A DNA stretch of 64,000 nt from the NCBI RefSeq assembly GCF_002261265.1, contig NZ_NEVK01000008.1, forward strand, positions 186,001 to 250,000, read 5' to 3'. The notes under the pieces were generated by a model that saw only the letters and a program-made list of their open reading frames with translations, made no database searches and was not told the origin of the DNA. The stretch comes from Bordetella genomosp. 7 (GTDB lineage: Bacteria > Pseudomonadota > Gammaproteobacteria > Burkholderiales > Burkholderiaceae_B). The translations under genes were made by a program, and so were the position numbers. The stretch's first letter is position 1; each line of letters starts with the position of its first letter. Shown one piece after another: positions 53,027-61,461 of this stretch.

Positions 53027-54217
53027 TCAGGTTCCGCCCTGCAGGGCCGCGGCCACGCCGCGCCCGGAAACATCCAGCACCTGCGCCATGACCTGCGCCT
53101 GCCAATCGAAGTAGGGGTTGAATGTCAGGCGCGCGTGGGTTTTGCCTTCTTCGCGGTATCCCCAATCCGAAAACCATACGGGCGCGCCTTGTTCGCACGC
53201 GGCACGCTCGGCTTCGGCCTGCCCGTTCCAGCATATGCGCAGGCTGCCGGCATCGCCATAGAGCGCATTTGCTGGTGAAAACAGCGGCCCCATATGGGAA
53301 AACTGGCTGATTCGCCGTTCGGGCAGGTAGTCGGGGCGAACCAGGATACGCTGGTCGCGCGCGAATTCCGCGCGCTCGCGGCCATACCACACCAGCCGGC
53401 TGGCGGGGTGGGTGAACCGCGTCCGGAACACCTCTGCAAGGTAGACGCTGTCGAGCACGGAGTCATGCTCGGCCACGATCATCAGCACGGGCTTGCCGTA
53501 GGGCGCGCGGCCAAGCGCCTGGCGCGCCGCCTGGCTGCTGCGGTAGAACTGGGCGAAACCATTAGTGGGCACCGTCAGGTATCGCACGGTGTTCTGCATG
53601 GGCCGCACACCATCGGGCTCGCGCAGCCAGGGACGCGCCCAGCCTATCCAGGGGGCCAGCCAATCGTATGCACTATTTGAGCGCAATGCCGGCGAAAACA
53701 GCAGCAGGCCGGCGACGTCCGGGTGCGCATAGGCATAGTCCACCACCAGGTTGGCGCCGGTGGAAAACCCGCCCAGGTAGACCTGGGCGGCTTCCTTGCG
53801 CAGCGCCTGCGCCTGTTCGGCCAGCACCTGCCGCCAGTCTTCGAGAGTGACGTCAAGCAGGTCGGCGGGATGGGTGCCGTGACCGGGCAGCAAAACCGTG
53901 CGCACCAGGAACCCGCGCGCCGCAAGCTGTTCGCCGATATCGTGGAACGACCACGGCGAATCGCCCAGGCCGTGCACCAGCAATATGCCTTTATCCGCGG
54001 GCCGGGCGGAACGCCATTCGCGAGGCGCATTCCAGGCCAGCTCGGCGGCGCGATCGTTGCTTTGGAAGTGGCGCCGCTGCTGCAGCGCCCGCAGGGCATC
54101 CTGGCGGTGGGCCTCGAACGTAACCTGCCGGACGGCATCGTAGCGACCCGCCGGTGACGTGCAGGCGATAGTGAGCAGCGACGCGCCCACGGCCAGCGCG
54201 AATCTCGCGAAGATCAT
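53027..54217 (-). CDS. Alpha/beta hydrolase, probable lipoprotein
   Basis: A 396-residue hydrolase. The N-terminus MIFARFALAVGASLLTIACT looks like a lipoprotein signal, although the lipobox (TIAC) is imperfect at -3. The hydrolase core has ILLVHGLGDSPWSFHDIGEQ, nucleophile elbow YLGGFSTGANL (GxSxG) and VLMIVAEHDSVLD. It is probably a serine esterase or lipase of the cell envelope. ATG 54217 was chosen; upstream frame is the DoxX gene in another phase. The DoxX gene precedes it with a 4-bp overlap. Confidence 0.85.
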   Translation of the reverse strand: MIFARFALAVGASLLTIACTSPAGRYDAVRQVTFEAHRQDALRALQQRRHFQSNDRAAELAWNAPREWRSARPADKGILLVHGLGDSPWSFHDIGEQLAARGFLVRTVLLPGHGTHPADLLDVTLEDWRQVLAEQAQALRKEAAQVYLGGFSTGANLVVDYAYAHPDVAGLLLFSPALRSNSAYDWLAPWIGWARPWLREPDGVRPMQNTVRYLTVPTNGFAQFYRSSQAARQALGRAPYGKPVLMIVAEHDSVLDSVYLAEVFRTRFTHPASRLVWYGRERAEFARDQRILVRPDYLPERRISQFSHMGPLFSPANALYGDAGSLRICWNGQAEAERAACEQGAPVWFSDWGYREEGKTHARLTFNPYFDWQAQVMAQVLDVSGRGVAAALQGGT

Positions 54218-54726
54218 AGGGAATACTTGATTTTCCGGTCCACAGCATAGCGGCCGCCCCCGCGCGCCGCAATATACAGCGCCAGGAACAGCATCAGCAC
54301 GGGGAACTCGATGCCGCGGTCGATCCATGGCCAAGTGGGGCCGAGCGCATAACAGATGCCCGCCATCTGCACGGCAATGGCCAGCGCGACCGGACGAGTC
54401 CACAGGCCGATGGCCAACATGACCGCGCCCAGCGTTTCGAGCAGCATGACCAGCAACGCCAGCTGCGGCGCAAACGGCAGCCCCATGACGTTGCGGATCA
54501 GGTTGATGGACCCTGCCATCGGGTCGGCCATGGACCCGTGCGGGATGCCCAATGCCTTGGGCAGGCCATGGGTAAGCATGATGATGCCGAAGGCCAGGCG
54601 CAGCAACGCGTACAGGCAGGGTTCGGCGCGGTGATAAAGGCGCTCCAGCCCCGGAAACAGCAAGCGCGCGCCAGTTGGCGCCTGGGCGTCGGCGTCGGTG
54701 TGCCGGGCCGGCGTAGAAGTCGTCAT
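54214..54726 (-). CDS. DoxX-family membrane protein
   Basis: A 170-residue membrane protein of the DoxX/YphA type with four hydrophobic helices. PCLYALLRLAFGIIMLTHGL and GLPFAPQLALLVMLLETLGA are the typical first half; ALAIAVQMAGICYALGP and VLMLFLALYIAARG are the rest. It is probably involved in membrane redox or stress, but no reaction is known. It overlaps the following lipoprotein gene by 4 bp. ATG 54726 was chosen over 54792. Confidence 0.88.
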   Translation of the reverse strand: MTTSTPARHTDADAQAPTGARLLFPGLERLYHRAEPCLYALLRLAFGIIMLTHGLPKALGIPHGSMADPMAGSINLIRNVMGLPFAPQLALLVMLLETLGAVMLAIGLWTRPVALAIAVQMAGICYALGPTWPWIDRGIEFPVLMLFLALYIAARGGGRYAVDRKIKYSL

Positions 54727-55006
54727 GTCTGTCGCCTCTTGAAGATGAATAACCGGACAGGCGCGCCTTCGATGCCACGCCATGGGCGGCATGGTGGCAC
54801 GCGGGCGTCATCGGATAAATGCCGCGCGTCCGGCTTGTGAATTCAACGGCACTCAACAATGCGTCGACGCGGGAAATGCCGGCAATCCTGGCCAGAAAGC
54901 AAACAAAGTTCACGACATGAAATTCCCGCGCCGCGCAGGCATTCCCGCAAGCGCGAGGCGGCGCTATGGTGCCAGAACCCACATCACACGCGGCCCTGCA
55001 TCGACC

Positions 55007-55888
55007 ATGACATTGACTTCTCCGTCCGTTGCGCTACCGCCGGGCGCTTGCGACAGCCACACCCACGTGTTCCTGGATCCCCATGACTATCCGTGGGCTG
55101 AGGTGCGGCGCTATACGCCGCCGCCCGCCTCGATAGCGCAACTGATCGAGCTGCACGACGCCCTGGGCATAGACCGCGTGGTTATCGTGCAGCCCAGCGT
55201 CTACGGCGCGGATAATGCCGCGACACTGCATGGGCTGCGCGTGCTGGGGCCGGGACGCGCGCGCGGGGTGGCGGTGATCGACGAAAACGTGACCGATTCC
55301 GAACTGGATGCCATGCACACACTGGGTGTGCGCGGCGTGCGCGTCAATCTGGAAATCGACCAGGCCAGCAATGCCGACACGGCGACGGCGCAGCTGCGCG
55401 CGACGGCGGCGCGCGTGGCGCGGCTGGGCTGGCACGTGCAGATCTACGCGAACCTGCCGTTGCTGGCCGCCTGTGCGCCCGTGTTGAGCGCCCTGCCGGT
55501 ACCCGTGGTGCTGGATCACTATGCGGGCGCGACCGCCCGCGGCGGCCTGCAGCAGCCGGGCCTGCAAGACGTGCTTGCGCTGGTGGCCGAGGGCAATGCC
55601 TACGTCAAACTGTCGGCCCCGTATCGCCTGTCGCAGGCGCCGGGCTACAGCGACATGGAACCGCTGGCGTGCGAGTTCATACGCACCCGCGCCGACCGCA
55701 TGGTATGGGGCAGCGACTGGCCGCATCCGCAGCCCGGTGTGCGCGCCGACCCCCGCGACATCAGCCCGCCTTTCGACGTGGATTCTGCCGCCGTGCTGGA
55801 TGCGCTGCGCAGGTGGGCGGGCGATGCTGCCACGTTCTACCGCATTCTCGTGGAGAACCCGGCCATGCTCTACCAATTCGACGGCTAA
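55007..55888 (+). CDS. Amidohydrolase family protein (2-pyrone-4,6-dicarboxylate lactonase-like)
   Basis: A 293-residue TIM-barrel hydrolase. The metal motif HTH lies near the start (PPGACDSHTHVFLDPHDYPW). VVLDHYAGATARGG and MVWGSDWPHPQPGV (barrel-end Asp) follow the pattern of LigI and related lactonases, which often act without metal on ring-cleavage products. It is upstream of a TRAP transporter by 44 bp, so its substrate may be the imported acid. ATG 55007 was chosen over 54782 because the domain starts there. Confidence 0.88.
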   Translation: MTLTSPSVALPPGACDSHTHVFLDPHDYPWAEVRRYTPPPASIAQLIELHDALGIDRVVIVQPSVYGADNAATLHGLRVLGPGRARGVAVIDENVTDSELDAMHTLGVRGVRVNLEIDQASNADTATAQLRATAARVARLGWHVQIYANLPLLAACAPVLSALPVPVVLDHYAGATARGGLQQPGLQDVLALVAEGNAYVKLSAPYRLSQAPGYSDMEPLACEFIRTRADRMVWGSDWPHPQPGVRADPRDISPPFDVDSAAVLDALRRWAGDAATFYRILVENPAMLYQFDG

Positions 55889-55932
55889 GGCGACGCACCT
55901 GCCGCGACCTCATACCAACAAAGGAGACAACC

Positions 55933-56934
55933 ATGCTGAAAACACCCCTGATCCGGGCCGCCGCGCTTGCCCTGCTGTGTGCCGCCCTGGGCGGCGCCCA
56001 CGCACAGTCGCCCCAGGTCATCAAACTGGGCTGGCCCACGTCGGACAGCGCCACCGACCCCCTGGCCATGAGCGCGCGGGCCTTCAAGGAAGCCCTGGAG
56101 CGCCAGTCGGGGGGCACGATGCAGGTGCAGCTTTATCCCAACCGCCAGCTGGGCGATGACAAGCAACTGGTCGAAGGCACACGCTTTGGCACCGTGGACG
56201 CGGCGGTGGTCACCAATGCCGTCACGGCGCAGACCGAGCCCGCATTCGGCGTGCTGGACCTGCCCTTCCTGTTCGAGAATGAAGCCCATGTGCACAAAGT
56301 GCTGGACGGCGCCGTGGGCGACGAGCTGGCCAAGCGCATGGCTGCCAAGGGAGTGGTCGTGCTGGGATACTTCGAGGGCGGCTTTCGCAGCATGATCAAC
56401 AACACGCGCCCCGTGTCGCAGCCCGCCGACCTGCAGGGCGTCAAGGTGCGGGTGATGCAGAACCCCATCTACATCGACCTGGTCAATTCGCTGGGCGGCG
56501 CCGCCGTGCCCATGGCCTGGGGCGAGACCATCACGGCTATCCAGCAAGGCACCATTGACGGGCTGGAACTGCCTGTGGCCCTGATCGAGCCGTTGAAGGT
56601 CAGCGAGTTCGCCAAGTACCTGTCGCTTACCAACCATACGTTTACCGCCTACGAACTGCTGATGAACAAGCGGCTGCTGGACAAGATGACGCCCCAACAG
56701 CAAGAGTGGGTGCGCGCCGCCGCCAAAGAAGCCGTCAGGGAACAGCGCCAGGCCATGGCCGGGCAGACGCCCAAGGCGCTGGCCAGCCTGCAGAAAACCT
56801 CGATGCAAGTGAACCCGATTGCGGAAGTCGCCAGCTTCCGCAGCGCGGTCGCGCCCATATACGACAAGGCCCGCAAGGCGGGCCAGGGCGACCTGATTGA
56901 CGCAATACTGGCCGCCGCGCCCGGCGCCAAATGA
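55933..56934 (+). CDS. TRAP transporter substrate-binding protein (DctP type)
   Basis: A 333-residue secreted protein with signal MLKTPLIRAAALALLCAALG ending at AHA|Q. The TRAP pattern is clear: LYPNRQLGDDKQLVEGTRFG, AVVTNAVTAQTEPAFGVLDL and the arginine contact region LQGVKVRVMQNPIYIDLVNS with the specificity helix AWGETITAIQQGTIDGLE. RBS AAGGAGA. It delivers an organic acid to the DctQ/DctM pair. The stop overlaps the next start (56931). Confidence 0.95.
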   Translation: MLKTPLIRAAALALLCAALGGAHAQSPQVIKLGWPTSDSATDPLAMSARAFKEALERQSGGTMQVQLYPNRQLGDDKQLVEGTRFGTVDAAVVTNAVTAQTEPAFGVLDLPFLFENEAHVHKVLDGAVGDELAKRMAAKGVVVLGYFEGGFRSMINNTRPVSQPADLQGVKVRVMQNPIYIDLVNSLGGAAVPMAWGETITAIQQGTIDGLELPVALIEPLKVSEFAKYLSLTNHTFTAYELLMNKRLLDKMTPQQQEWVRAAAKEAVREQRQAMAGQTPKALASLQKTSMQVNPIAEVASFRSAVAPIYDKARKAGQGDLIDAILAAAPGAK

Positions 56935-57425
56935 GGAAACTGATGCAGGGGCTGGCGGCAGCCACCAAGGTTGCCGTGCGGGTGCTGACGGTTGTCATGC
57001 TGGGGGCGTTGGCGGTGCAGGTCATTATGCGCACGGCGTTCAATGCACCGCCTTCCTGGACCGAGGAAATCGCCCTGCTGGCCTTCAGCTGGACGGTGTT
57101 GCTGGGCATGGCTTACGGGGTACGCGAAGGGGTGCACGTGCGCATGGATCTGCTGCTGGATGTGCTTCCCCGCGCGCTGCGCCGCTTGACGGAACGCCTG
57201 GTGCTGAGCGCGATCGTGGCGGTGGGTGTGTACCTGGTGGTGGCCGGATGGCAGTACACCGAAAGCGCGTTCGGCATCACGTCTGCGGCCACCGGTTATC
57301 CGATGCCGCTGCTGTACGCGAGCTGTGTCGTCAGCGGCGCGCTGGTTGCTGCCTTTGCGCTTGAGCGGCTGCTGGCGGGCGCGGCCGCCAGCGACGATCC
57401 GGACCCTGCCGAGGCATTGCAATGA
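56931..57425 (+). CDS. TRAP transporter small permease (DctQ type)
   Basis: A 164-residue membrane protein with four predicted helices. WTEEIALLAFSWTVLLGMAY and EGVHVRMDLLLDVLPR are family hallmarks. It joins the large permease for Na+-driven uptake. It is coupled by 4-bp overlaps to both neighbours. Confidence 0.93.
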   Translation: MRKLMQGLAAATKVAVRVLTVVMLGALAVQVIMRTAFNAPPSWTEEIALLAFSWTVLLGMAYGVREGVHVRMDLLLDVLPRALRRLTERLVLSAIVAVGVYLVVAGWQYTESAFGITSAATGYPMPLLYASCVVSGALVAAFALERLLAGAAASDDPDPAEALQ

Positions 57426-58699
57426 GCGCAGTTGCGGCGATTCTTTCCCTGGGGTTCGCGGGGCTGGTGCTGCTGGGCGTGCCATTCGCGTTTGCGCTGG
57501 CGATCTGCATCATTGCGTCGATCACCATCAGCGGCATCGATCCCATGCTGTTGCCGCAGACGCTGGTGGCGGGCACACAGAGTTTCAGCCTGCTGGCGAT
57601 TCCGTTCTTCATGCTGGCCGGCGAAATCATGTCGGCAGGCGGCCTGTCCAAGCGGCTGGTCAACGTGGCCGACGTATTCGTGCGCCATCTGCCGGGCGGC
57701 CTGGGCCTGGTGGCCATTCTGGCGGCGGTCGTGTTCGCGGCGATAAGCGGCTCGGCCCCGGCCACGACGGCAGCCATCGGCGCGGTCATGATTCCGGCCA
57801 TGGCCGAACGCGGCTATTCGAAAGCGTACGCCACCGCGCTGTGCGTGGCGGCCGGCGTGCTGGCGCCGCTGATTCCGCCGTCGATCGCCTTCGTGATCTG
57901 GGGCGTGATCGCCGAGCAATCCATCGTGAAGCTGTTTTTGTCCGGCGTGCTGCCGGGGCTGCTCATGGCCGGGGGCATGGCGCTACTGGTGCTGCTGCAC
58001 GCGCGCCGGCACCATGTAGCCTGCCGCCCGCGCGCCACGCTTGCCGAGATCGCCACCGCGCTGCGCCAGGGGGTATGGGTATTGTTGGCGCCCCTGCTCG
58101 TGCTTGGCGGCATCTACCTGGGCCTGTTCACACCCACCGAGGCGGCCGTGGTGGCTTGCCTGTATGCCTTGCTGGTTACGCTGTTTATCGAACGCACGCT
58201 GAAAGTGACGCAGCTGGGCGCCATCATTACGCGGGCCATCTCGACCACCGCCCTGGTGCTGGCCATTGTGGGTTTCTCGCAAGGGTTCGGCGTGCTGGTC
58301 GCGCAAGAGCAGCTGGCATCGACGCTGACCACCTGGCTGGCCGACCACGTGCATACCAAATGGGTGATGCTGGCCGTGCTGAATATCGGCTTTTTCTTGC
58401 TGGCCGCGGTAATGGATGAAGTGGCGATCATGGTCATCCTGGGGCCCATGCTGATTGCCATCGGGCGGCAATACGGCGTGGACCCCATCCATTTCGGCAG
58501 CATGATCGTCACCAACGTGGCTATCGGCATGGCGGCGCCGCCCATCGGCTATTGCCTGTTCATCGGCATGGCCATCAGCAAGCTCAAGCTCTGGGACGTG
58601 GGCCGCGCCATCATTCCGTTTGTGCTGGTGATGCTGGTGGTGTTGTTCCTGGTGACCTACGTGCCGGCATTTTCGCTGGCGCTGCCGGCGAGCTGGTAG
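57422..58699 (+). CDS. TRAP transporter large permease (DctM type)
   Basis: A 425-residue membrane protein with about 12 helices and the repeated TRAP patterns AISGSAPATTAAIGAVMIPA and LAPLIPPSIAFVIWGV, later ILGPMLIAIGRQYGVDPIHF and NVAIGMAAPPIGYCLF. It forms the ion-coupled channel of the importer. The last 43 bp overlap the end of the convergent UdgX-fusion gene (58657-58699), so both C-termini share DNA. Confidence 0.95.
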   Translation: MSAVAAILSLGFAGLVLLGVPFAFALAICIIASITISGIDPMLLPQTLVAGTQSFSLLAIPFFMLAGEIMSAGGLSKRLVNVADVFVRHLPGGLGLVAILAAVVFAAISGSAPATTAAIGAVMIPAMAERGYSKAYATALCVAAGVLAPLIPPSIAFVIWGVIAEQSIVKLFLSGVLPGLLMAGGMALLVLLHARRHHVACRPRATLAEIATALRQGVWVLLAPLLVLGGIYLGLFTPTEAAVVACLYALLVTLFIERTLKVTQLGAIITRAISTTALVLAIVGFSQGFGVLVAQEQLASTLTTWLADHVHTKWVMLAVLNIGFFLLAAVMDEVAIMVILGPMLIAIGRQYGVDPIHFGSMIVTNVAIGMAAPPIGYCLFIGMAISKLKLWDVGRAIIPFVLVMLVVLFLVTYVPAFSLALPASW

Positions 58700-60150
58700 C
58701 CCTGCGCGACGGCGTCGGCGATGCCCGCCACCACCCGCCCGCGGGCGTCGTCGCCGCCCGCCCGCAGCGCATACGAAGGATGCCAGGTGGCCAACAGCCA
58801 TGCGCGGCCCAGGCGCATGGGCCGTCCCATGCATTCTTGCAGGCGGGCCCCGGGCCCCGCGATGGCTCGCAGCGCCGTGGCGCCCAGGGCAACGATGACC
58901 TCGGGACGCACGCGTTCGAGTTCTTCTTGCAGCCAGAGCGAGCATGCATCGATTTCGCGTTGGGCCGGCGTCTTGTGGATGCGCCGTTTGCCGCGAGCCA
59001 CCCATTTGAAATGCTTGACGGCGTTGGTAAGGTACAGCGCATCGCGCGGCACGCCGGCGCATTTCAGGGCTTCGTCGAGCACCTGGCCGGCCGGCCCGAT
59101 GAAAACCTGCCCGGCCAGGTCTTCGTGGTCGCCCGGTTGTTCGCCCACCAGCATGACGCGCGCCGCATCGCGGCCCTGCCCCGGCACCGCCTGCGTGGCG
59201 TGGCGCCACAGTTCACAGCGGCGGCACGCGTCGAGCGCGGCGGGCACGGGCCGCTGCGGCTGCGCGCGCTGCGCGTCTACCGCCACCGGCTTGCCCGGCA
59301 TGTCGCCCACGCCCTGTGCCTGGGCGTGCCGGCGCGCGCCATGGCGCGCCTGGGCGATCATGGAGGGAATCAGCGCCGCTTCGGGCAGGCCCTTCCAGAA
59401 ACGCACGGGCATGCGCTGGTGCAGCGCCGCTTCGTTCAGGCGCGCCGGGTTGAAGGTGCTTTGGTAATACAGCCGCCACAGCGCCTCGGCCGGATCGGCT
59501 GCAGCGTCGGCCCGCAACGCCTGCGCGTCGGCGGGCGCGTCGGTAATGCGCAGGGCGCTGCCATCCCAGTGGGCCAGGCCGTGCGGCGTGCCTATGCACC
59601 ACGTCGCATGGCCCATGCGGCGTGCGAAGTGATCGGCGGCGTCGGCCAGCACATCGTGCCGGGGCTCATACCAGGCCACGTACTGCGGCATGCCGGGGCG
59701 ATCGCTGCGACGAAAGCGGACATAGGCGATCATGTCATGGTGGTCGCGGCGTACGGCCTTGGCCATGGCATGCAGCCGCGCGCCGTCTTCATCGGCCGCC
59801 GATACGCCGGCCCGGTCGCCGTGCGTATAGCGCCACAGAACGCGATACAGCAAAGCCCACGGCCGTGGCGACCGATACTGCGCGGCCTCGCGCAGCAGTT
59901 GCGCGAACTCTCTGGAAACACGCACCTGCGGCGGCGCCGGAGGCAAGCCCGGGCAAGGCGCTTCGGCGTGGGGCTCATCGCCAGGCGCGGCATAGTCCAG
60001 CGCAATCTGCGCGGCCTGTGGCTGATGCGGCGCGTCTTCCCAGGCAAGGGTTTCAGGGGGCCATTGCGCCGCGAGCGCGATCAGGGCCTGTTTGCGCCAG
60101 CCGGCGTAGGTGGGCGTCACGACAAGCCTGCGTTGAACGGCGTGGCTCAT
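58657..60150 (-). CDS. Fusion of a TIGR03915-type repair domain with UdgX-type uracil-DNA glycosylase
   Basis: A 497-residue fusion. The first 280 or so residues match the putative DNA-repair domain that accompanies the radical SAM partner (ALLYRVLWRYTHGDR, MIAYVRFRR, WCIGTPHGLAHWDG, YYQSTFNPARLN). The rest is a UdgX glycosylase. It has motif A GEQPGDHEDLAG (336-347), the UdgX-specific loop KRRIH with His392, which in UdgX forms a covalent bond to the abasic DNA, and HPSYALR (His457). Cys309, Cys312 and Cys403 are where iron-sulfur ligands may lie. It starts 4 bp inside the radical SAM gene end. Confidence 0.9.
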   Translation of the reverse strand: MSHAVQRRLVVTPTYAGWRKQALIALAAQWPPETLAWEDAPHQPQAAQIALDYAAPGDEPHAEAPCPGLPPAPPQVRVSREFAQLLREAAQYRSPRPWALLYRVLWRYTHGDRAGVSAADEDGARLHAMAKAVRRDHHDMIAYVRFRRSDRPGMPQYVAWYEPRHDVLADAADHFARRMGHATWCIGTPHGLAHWDGSALRITDAPADAQALRADAAADPAEALWRLYYQSTFNPARLNEAALHQRMPVRFWKGLPEAALIPSMIAQARHGARRHAQAQGVGDMPGKPVAVDAQRAQPQRPVPAALDACRRCELWRHATQAVPGQGRDAARVMLVGEQPGDHEDLAGQVFIGPAGQVLDEALKCAGVPRDALYLTNAVKHFKWVARGKRRIHKTPAQREIDACSLWLQEELERVRPEVIVALGATALRAIAGPGARLQECMGRPMRLGRAWLLATWHPSYALRAGGDDARGRVVAGIADAVAQGYQLAGSASENAGT

Positions 60151-61352
60151 AGCAGGGACAACTGTGCCGGGGCGGGGCTGAGCGCCCGGCGCAGTTGTTC
60201 AGAGGTGGGGTCGGCCAGCGGCGGCCGGTAATCTTGCACCACGACGAAGGGCCGCAGTTTTTGCATGGGGCAACGCAGGCGCACCAGGTCTTGGTAGCGC
60301 ACGGCTCGCAGGCGGCGCAATTCGACCAGGCGCTGGGCGTTGCGTATGCCTATGCCGGGCACGCGCGCCACCAGCCGTAGCGGCGCGCGGTTAAGGTCCA
60401 CCGGAAACAGGTCGCGGTGCGCCAATGCCCACGCCAGCTTGGGATCGATGTCCAGCGGCAGGTCGCCCGAGCCCTGGAACAATTCTTCGGCGCGATAGCC
60501 GTAGCCGCGCAACAGGAAATCGGCCTGGTACAGGCGATGCTCGCGCAACAGGGGCGGCGCCTGCGCGGGCAGGCCGGAGGGGCTGTCGGGGATGGGGCTG
60601 AAGGCGGAGTAATACACGCGCTTGAGCTTGTACGCGCCATACAGCGCCTGCGCGGTATTCAGGATGGCGCGGTCGTCCGCGTCGTCGGCGCCGACGATCA
60701 TCTGCGTGCTTTGCCCCGCCGGCGCGTTGCGGCGTTTTTCTTCGCGCGCGGTTTCCTGCGCCAGGCGGATCGAGCCCATGGCCCGCTTGATGGTGCCGGC
60801 GTTCTTCTCGGGCGCCAGGCGGTACAGGCCCTTGTCGGTGGGCAGTTCGATATTGACGCTGAGCCGGTCGGCATACTGGCCGGCAAGCGTAATAAGGCGC
60901 GGGTCGGCGTCGGGGATGGTTTTCAGGTGGATGTAGCCGCGAAACTGGTGGGTTTCGCGCAGCGACCGGGCCACCTGCACCAGTTGTTCCATGGTGTAGT
61001 CGGCATTGCGGATGATGCCCGAGCTCAGGAACAGCCCGTCGATGTAGTTGCGCCGGTAGAAGTCGAGCGTGAGATCGACCACTTCGCGCGGCAGGAAGCG
61101 CGCGCGCGGCACGTTGCTGGATCGCCTGTTGACGCAGTACTGGCAGTCGTACTGGCAGAAATTGGTAAGCAGTATCTTCAGTAACGAGACGCACCGGCCG
61201 TCGGGCGTGAAGCTGTGGCAGATGCCCGCGCCCGTGCTGGCGCCCAGCCCCGCGCGCCCTTTGGAGTCGCGGCGCGGCGCGCCGCTGCTGGCGCATGACG
61301 CGTCGTATTTGGCGGCGTCAGCCAGAATTTCGAGCTTGGTGGCGATTTCCAT
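60147..61352 (-). CDS. Putative DNA modification/repair radical SAM protein (TIGR03916 type)
   Basis: A 401-residue radical SAM protein. The 4Fe-4S ligands are NFCQYDCQYC (Cys66, Cys70, Cys73). A C-terminal helix-hairpin-helix (ARVPGIGIRNAQRLVELR) suggests DNA binding. The start KLEILADAAKYDASCASSG is typical. The pair with the UdgX fusion is a conserved two-gene unit of unknown chemistry. ATG 61352 was chosen; ATG 61361 (three residues more) lies inside a LexA-like box. No Shine-Dalgarno is visible, so a leaderless message is possible. Confidence 0.9.
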   Translation of the reverse strand: MEIATKLEILADAAKYDASCASSGAPRRDSKGRAGLGASTGAGICHSFTPDGRCVSLLKILLTNFCQYDCQYCVNRRSSNVPRARFLPREVVDLTLDFYRRNYIDGLFLSSGIIRNADYTMEQLVQVARSLRETHQFRGYIHLKTIPDADPRLITLAGQYADRLSVNIELPTDKGLYRLAPEKNAGTIKRAMGSIRLAQETAREEKRRNAPAGQSTQMIVGADDADDRAILNTAQALYGAYKLKRVYYSAFSPIPDSPSGLPAQAPPLLREHRLYQADFLLRGYGYRAEELFQGSGDLPLDIDPKLAWALAHRDLFPVDLNRAPLRLVARVPGIGIRNAQRLVELRRLRAVRYQDLVRLRCPMQKLRPFVVVQDYRPPLADPTSEQLRRALSPAPAQLSLL

Positions 61353-61355
61353 ATA

Positions 61356-61371
61356 CTGCATATTTATACAG
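61356..61371. promoter_or_regulatory. LexA (SOS) box-like palindrome at the radical SAM gene start
   Basis: Read on the reverse strand the site is CTGTATAAATATGCAG, against the LexA consensus CTGT-N8-ACAG (one mismatch in the eight key bases, AT-rich centre kept). It ends 4 bp before ATG 61352 and contains a -10-like TATAAA. Repression by LexA would silence the two repair genes until DNA damage. Confidence 0.6.
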
Positions 61372-61461
61372 CAAAATTGCCTGCCGCCTGGTGTTGCAAT
61401 GCCCTGCATGCCGGGTAAATTGTGGGGCACGTCCCGCCGCCACTCCACGGAGCCAGCCGTC

